DNA of 64,000 nucleotides from Chryseobacterium mulctrae (lineage in GTDB: Bacteria > Bacteroidota > Bacteroidia > Flavobacteriales > Weeksellaceae). Position numbers and translations under genes: made by a program. The notes under the pieces were generated by a model. It was given only the letters and a program-made list of their open reading frames with translations, was not told the DNA's origin and did no database searches. Positions within the stretch are counted from its first letter, which is position 1; each line of letters opens with the position of its first letter. This document shows, piece after piece, positions 59,889 to 64,000 of the stretch. The DNA is taken from contig NZ_VAJL01000001.1 in NCBI RefSeq assembly GCF_006175945.1, forward strand, positions 1,116,001 through 1,180,000. Reading direction: 5' to 3'.

Positions 59889-60935
59889 ATGAAAAATATA
59901 GCAGCATTAGCGCTTATCTCAATAGCACTTGTTTCATGTAAAAAAGAAACAGCAACCATCACGAAAGTAGATCCTAAAACAGGAAAAACAATCACCGTAG
60001 AAGTTCCCGCAGATTCTATAAAAGAAGTAAAGGCAGATGCGGCAATCAAAGATTCTTTGGGAGTTTTTAAGCAAACTTTTAAGCTTGAAAAAGGAAAAAC
60101 CTACCCTTTAACAACCTATCAGAGAGATACCAAAACGATGACTGATCCGCAAGGTAAAACCATGACGGGAACCAGCGAATCTACTGACGAAATGAACTTC
60201 ACTGTAAACGATATCAAAGGAAATGTTTATGACATGACCATTAATCTGATTGGAAAAAGAAATTCTCAGTCAGCACAAGGTAAAACCGTTGTTGTTGATA
60301 CAAAATTGCCGATTCCTAAGGAAGATAACCTGAAAATGATTTGGAATGTAAACAAAGCACTTACCGGAAACAAGCTGAACATGAAGATGGATACAAAAGG
60401 AAATGTAATTTCTATCACCGGATTTGAAGCTGTGTACACAAAAATTTCTGATGCGTTGAAGAATATCGTTAAAGACGCTAATCAAAGAGCAAGTGTTGTA
60501 GCAAGTCTTAAAGAAAGCTTTAACGAAAAGGTTTTGAAAGATCAGTTTGAAAAAAACCTTTCGGTACTTCCTAAAAAAGGAGCTAAAATCGGTGATAAAT
60601 GGAGTACTTCTGAAAATGCAGACGAAGCAGGAAAAATTAAAGTAACATCTAATTACACTTTAAAAAGTGCAGGAAACGGAGTTGTAGAAATTTCAATCAC
60701 TGGTGGAATTCCTAAAAAAGAAGAGAAAAAATCTCAAGGTCCGATGACGCACAGCATGAGCAGCGAGTTATCTCAAAACGGAACGATCAAGTTTGACCAA
60801 AACACGGGGTGGATTAACAACCAAAACATCAGTGTAAAAACAACGCAGGTAGAAACTATTTCAGACGGAAAACAGTCTCAGTCTATGAAAAGTGTTTCAA
60901 ACTCTTCTGTAATGGTAAACCCTTCATCTAAATAA
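59889..60935 (+). CDS. DUF6263 lipoprotein
   Basis: 348 residues. Signal ending ALVSC (Cys18), a basic/Thr-rich linker (ATITKVDPKTGKTITVEVPAD) and a beta-rich domain (FKLEKGKTYPLTTYQRD, GDKWSTSENADEAGKIKVTSNYTL) that fits DUF6263. Function unknown; common in Flavobacteriia. Confidence 0.82.
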   Translation: MKNIAALALISIALVSCKKETATITKVDPKTGKTITVEVPADSIKEVKADAAIKDSLGVFKQTFKLEKGKTYPLTTYQRDTKTMTDPQGKTMTGTSESTDEMNFTVNDIKGNVYDMTINLIGKRNSQSAQGKTVVVDTKLPIPKEDNLKMIWNVNKALTGNKLNMKMDTKGNVISITGFEAVYTKISDALKNIVKDANQRASVVASLKESFNEKVLKDQFEKNLSVLPKKGAKIGDKWSTSENADEAGKIKVTSNYTLKSAGNGVVEISITGGIPKKEEKKSQGPMTHSMSSELSQNGTIKFDQNTGWINNQNISVKTTQVETISDGKQSQSMKSVSNSSVMVNPSSK

Positions 60936-60984
60936 GTTTTAGGGTTTGAGTGACTGAAAGTTTTAAAACTGATATTTTAAAGCT

Positions 60985-61005
60985 TTAAACCTTGAACTTT
61001 GAATT
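60985..61005 (-). repeat. Solo heptamer array
   Basis: TTAAACC, TTGAACT, TTGAATT; same wording and orientation as the right flank of the four-helix-bundle gene but with no gene between. Lies in the DUF6263-DUF4834 spacer. Confidence 0.7.
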
Positions 61006-61022
61006 ATTAAATAAAAAGTAAT

Positions 61023-61250
61023 ATGTCTTTTATCAAAGGAATTTTTGAGATCGTTCTCGCAACCATTGTTATTTTTTTTGTCTGGAATATTTTGAAGCGA
61101 ATTTTCTTCAAAAAGTTTTATAATTTCATGGGATTCAAACCTAATAACAATCAACAGCAGGAAACTAAAAACTCAAAAACAAATATTGAGAAAAAAGTAA
61201 AGTGGGACGCAGAAACTGTGGACTATGAAGAGGTGAAAGAGAAAAGATAA
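61023..61250 (+). CDS. DUF4834 membrane protein
   Basis: 75 residues: one membrane helix (about 8-24), a basic stretch and a Gln/Asn-rich tail ending KWDAETVDYEEVKEKR. Length and C-terminal motif fit DUF4834, a short flavobacterial family. Located 63 bp ahead of the YfhO-like gene. Confidence 0.82.
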   Translation: MSFIKGIFEIVLATIVIFFVWNILKRIFFKKFYNFMGFKPNNNQQQETKNSKTNIEKKVKWDAETVDYEEVKEKR

Positions 61251-61313
61251 TTTTATTTAAATATTATTTTGAATCTTTACAACATCTAAAATAAAATCTA
61301 CTTAATAACCAAG

Positions 61314-63863
61314 ATGGCAAAAAACAAAAACTTAATATACATTGCAGTTTCTTTAATTGCATTTTTAGTTTTAGCATTTTTATATTCTACTCCTGTTTTT
61401 ACAGGAAAGCAGCTTTTCCAGCACGATATTGTACAGTATCGTGGTGGCGCAAAAGAGTTGATTGATTATCGAAACAACTTCGACAAAGAAACCTACTGGA
61501 GCGACTCTATGTTTGGCGGAATGCCAACTTACCAAATGGGAAGCCGTTTTGAAGGAGACATTATCAAAAAAGTTGATAGCTACCTGAATATTTTGCCAAG
61601 ACCGGTTAATTATTTGTTTTTATTGTTCTCAGGGTTTTTCCTTTTAGGAATGGTTGCTGTTCGAAACTGGAAATACGCCCTTTTGGGAGCCACCTTTTTC
61701 GGGCTCTCCACTTATTTTTACATCATTATTGCAGCCGGACACAACGGAAAAGTAAACACAATAGAATATTTCGCACCACTTTTAGCCGGAATTTTATTGG
61801 TTTATATCAGAAAAAAATACGTCCTCGGATTTATCATCACCACCCTTTTCTTTGGATTACAGGTTGCTGCAAACCACCCGCAAATGACGTATTATCTGTT
61901 CTTAGGTTTAGGATTTTTATTTATTTCTGAATTGGTAAGAGCGATAAAAAAGAAAGTTCCGATGAAACATTTTTTGATTTCATCAGGAATTATAGCTTCT
62001 GCTTTAGCGATCGGAGTTGGAATGAATTCTCAAAGAATCATGGCAAACTCCGAATATATTAAAGAAACGGTAAGAGGAAAACAAATTCTGAATACCGAGA
62101 CCCATACTGCCGGAAATACCGGAATGGACAAAGAAAGTATCTTGATGTGGAGCTACGGTCAGTTGGAAACTTTAAACCTATTTATTCCAAGATTGATGGG
62201 AGGCGGAAGCCAAGAACCTGAAGGAAAAGAGATGATGGAAAAAGTACAGCAGCTTGTTCAGGATAATGTAACTTCTCAAGCCGAGTACGACCGAATTTCT
62301 AAAGGATTTGGAAGCTTAACGTATTGGGGAGACCAACCGGGAACTTCCGGACCTGCTTATCAAGGTGCCATTGTTTGTTTCTTGGCACTTTTAGGATTCT
62401 TTTTTGCCTCAAAAAAATACCGTTACTGGATCTTAGGTGCTACAATCCTCACCATATTATTGGCTTGGGGAAGCAACTTCATGCCGCTTTCAGACTTCTT
62501 TATAGAATATGTTCCGTTTTACAGCAAATTCAGAGCGCCATCTTCTATTTTGGTTGTTGTAGAATTGTTATTTCCTTTAATTGCGATTATCGGATTATAT
62601 AGATTTTTCAATAGTGAAACTTTAGAAGAAGACTACAAAAAGAAAATCCTTACGTATGTTGGAGGTGGAACTTTAGGTTTAACTTTACTTCTTATTATTT
62701 TCGGAAAATCAATTTTAGGCTTTTATACCGACAACGAAAAACTGTACCTGCCTCCTTTCCTACTCGATTATTTGGTTGATGAACGTTTCAGCATGTTCAG
62801 AACAGATGCCATCAAAGCATTATTATATGTTGGAATTACGGTAGCCGTTCTATTCTTTGTTTTAAAACAAAAATTAAATCAAAACATCGCTTTGGTTATT
62901 ATTGGATTGGTGAGTTTATTTGATCTTTGGACGGTTAATAAGCGTTATTTAAATGACGATAATTATGTAGATAAAATCTTTGCTGAAAACCCTTTCCAAA
63001 CTGAAGGATCAGATTATTTAGCTGAAAAAGTAGGCGATAATGTCAACTTACAATCGATTTTAGCAAGTATTCCTGTGAATAAAACATTGGAAAATATTGC
63101 TGAAAATGATAAAAAACATTACAGAATTTACAATCAGGTTTTAGGAACAACCAGCGAAACCAATACTTCTTATTTCAAAGCTTCTATCGGAGGTTATCAT
63201 GCGGTGAAACTGAGAAGATATGACGATCTATTAAATAAATATATCGTACAACCCGACAGCGTAAAAACTCCAAAAATTCTGAATTTACTCAACACCAAGT
63301 ACATGATCTTTGGAAATCCGGGAGAGCCACAAGTTGTTCCGAATCCTAAAGCCAATGGAAATGCATGGTTTGTAAGTGATTTGAAATTTGTGAATACTCC
63401 AGACGAAGAAATTAAATATATCGGGGAAATCGACAGCAAAAAAACAGCTGTTATCAATGTTTCTGATAAATCATATTTTAATAACAAGCCGGTTCAGGCA
63501 GATTCTACAGCAACGATTAATCTGACAAAATATGAAGCCAATGAATTAGAGTTCAAATCTCAGTCTAAAACACCGCAATTAGCCGTTTTCTCTGAAATTT
63601 ATTATCCTCATGGCTGGAAAGTTTTTGTTGATGAAAAAGAAGTTCCATACATTAAAGCTGATTATTTATTGCGTGCAGTACACGTTCCTGCTGGAAATCA
63701 TCATATCAAAATGATTTTTGAGCCACAAGTCATCGAAACTGGAAAATGGATTTCTCTTCTTTGCTTCGGATTATTCATTGCATTGAGTGCTTTCGGAATT
63801 TATTTTATTTACCGAAAAAGAGATAAAAAACAAGTTGAAATCTCAATTGACAAATCTGTGTAA
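61314..63863 (+). CDS. YfhO-family membrane protein
   Basis: 849 residues. N-terminal helix, then a periplasmic GGAKELIDYRN / MFGGMPTYQMGSRFEGD segment typical of the family, about twelve further membrane helices to residue 540 and a periplasmic C-terminal domain of about 280 residues with one last helix (815-832). YfhO-like proteins are GT-C-fold candidates for cell-surface glycosylation. Substrate unknown. Confidence 0.9.
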   Translation: MAKNKNLIYIAVSLIAFLVLAFLYSTPVFTGKQLFQHDIVQYRGGAKELIDYRNNFDKETYWSDSMFGGMPTYQMGSRFEGDIIKKVDSYLNILPRPVNYLFLLFSGFFLLGMVAVRNWKYALLGATFFGLSTYFYIIIAAGHNGKVNTIEYFAPLLAGILLVYIRKKYVLGFIITTLFFGLQVAANHPQMTYYLFLGLGFLFISELVRAIKKKVPMKHFLISSGIIASALAIGVGMNSQRIMANSEYIKETVRGKQILNTETHTAGNTGMDKESILMWSYGQLETLNLFIPRLMGGGSQEPEGKEMMEKVQQLVQDNVTSQAEYDRISKGFGSLTYWGDQPGTSGPAYQGAIVCFLALLGFFFASKKYRYWILGATILTILLAWGSNFMPLSDFFIEYVPFYSKFRAPSSILVVVELLFPLIAIIGLYRFFNSETLEEDYKKKILTYVGGGTLGLTLLLIIFGKSILGFYTDNEKLYLPPFLLDYLVDERFSMFRTDAIKALLYVGITVAVLFFVLKQKLNQNIALVIIGLVSLFDLWTVNKRYLNDDNYVDKIFAENPFQTEGSDYLAEKVGDNVNLQSILASIPVNKTLENIAENDKKHYRIYNQVLGTTSETNTSYFKASIGGYHAVKLRRYDDLLNKYIVQPDSVKTPKILNLLNTKYMIFGNPGEPQVVPNPKANGNAWFVSDLKFVNTPDEEIKYIGEIDSKKTAVINVSDKSYFNNKPVQADSTATINLTKYEANELEFKSQSKTPQLAVFSEIYYPHGWKVFVDEKEVPYIKADYLLRAVHVPAGNHHIKMIFEPQVIETGKWISLLCFGLFIALSAFGIYFIYRKRDKKQVEISIDKSV

Positions 63864-63868
63864 GTTTC

Positions 63869-63943
63869 TGTCATTCTGAACGAATCATAGCGGAGTGAAG
63901 AATCTCATTTTAAGTAATGATTTTTCCCAACATCAGAATGACA
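63869..63943. repeat. GTCATTCTGA inverted-repeat element before the GIY-YIG gene
   Basis: Perfect 11-bp ends TGTCATTCTGA (63869-63879) and TCAGAATGACA (63933-63943), enclosing GAGTGAAGAATCTC. It belongs with 2295-2362 and 27477-27588. Confidence 0.8.
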
Positions 63944-63958
63944 AAAGAAAAACAATCA

Positions 63959-64000
63959 ATGAAAACTCTTGGAACTCATAATTACTATGTCTATATTTTA
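63959..64000 (+). CDS. GIY-YIG nuclease family protein, 5' end only
   Basis: 14 codons from an ATG (MKTLGTHNYYVYIL) run off the window. The start and NYYVYIL match the small GIY-YIG (UPF0213-like) proteins common in Bacteroidota, where IYVY-like strands precede the catalytic GIY-YIG pair; the catalytic part lies outside the window. It starts 15 bp after a GTCATTCTGA element. Confidence 0.65.
   Translation, partial: MKTLGTHNYYVYIL

Overview
This is one contiguous stretch of chromosome from a low-GC Bacteroidota, most likely a Chryseobacterium-like member of the Flavobacteriia (Weeksellaceae). The evidence is: flavobacterial promoters of the TTG-N17..23-TAnnTTTG type in front of many genes, almost no Shine-Dalgarno sequences, type IX secretion C-terminal signals, a mevalonate-pathway decarboxylase (mvaD), a MoxR/BatA-D operon, DUF6705 and DUF6263 proteins, and a PadR/PspC pair. 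No rRNA, tRNA, CRISPR array, IS transposase or prophage was seen.

Layout. 1-9 kb: the end of a FUSC membrane protein, a phosphopantetheinyl transferase, a HutZ-like protein, ahcY, a YiaA-like protein and two tandem secreted BspA-like repeat proteins. 8.7-16.5 kb: purE, an EamA exporter, purK, DUF1543, a TauE/DUF1634 pair, VOC and NTF2-like proteins and an EEP-family enzyme. 16.5-28 kb: PAP2 phosphatase, an operon of epimerase, acyl-CoA synthetase and mvaD, an esterase, pdxJ, an MscS channel, DUF456, ung and an acetyltransferase. 28-39 kb: mutS2, a small ABC unit, a cobalamin riboswitch placed before an acyl-CoA thioesterase, an HD phosphohydrolase, padR-pspC, a 20-residue peptide gene, an acyltransferase and a MenI-like thioesterase. 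39-44 kb: two PrcB-like lipoproteins, another lipoprotein, a membrane-anchored ECF sigma factor and an outer-membrane barrel, lying between the MenI-like gene and menF. 44-49.6 kb: a modular lipoprotein locus resembling a polymorphic effector system, with a truncated orphan cassette, a divergent XRE regulator and an HU-like gene. 49.6-58 kb: MarC and the complete moxR-DUF58-bat operon. 58-64 kb: DinB, a four-helix-bundle gene flanked by inverted heptamer arrays, rlmB, DUF6263, DUF4834, YfhO and the first codons of a GIY-YIG nuclease.

Most of the window is housekeeping. The candidates for undescribed biology are four. First, the 44.2-49.1 kb locus: a constant lipoprotein N-terminus joined by a glycine linker to exchangeable C-terminal enzyme-like domains, each followed by a small secreted partner, with one promoterless orphan cassette and two arrays of dyad operators phased at exactly 22 bp around the xre gene. 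Second, the 39.0-43.1 kb locus: an ECF sigma factor fused to a membrane segment, whose tail resembles the N-terminus of the adjacent barrel, with two matched GCAACC-N14-CATCTT promoter candidates upstream. Third, many intergenic regions contain degenerate 7- or 8-nt period arrays, often as inverted pairs, and one pair brackets the four-helix-bundle gene. Fourth, a B12 riboswitch whose first downstream gene has no obvious B12 link. All family assignments come from reading the sequence; no database search was run.
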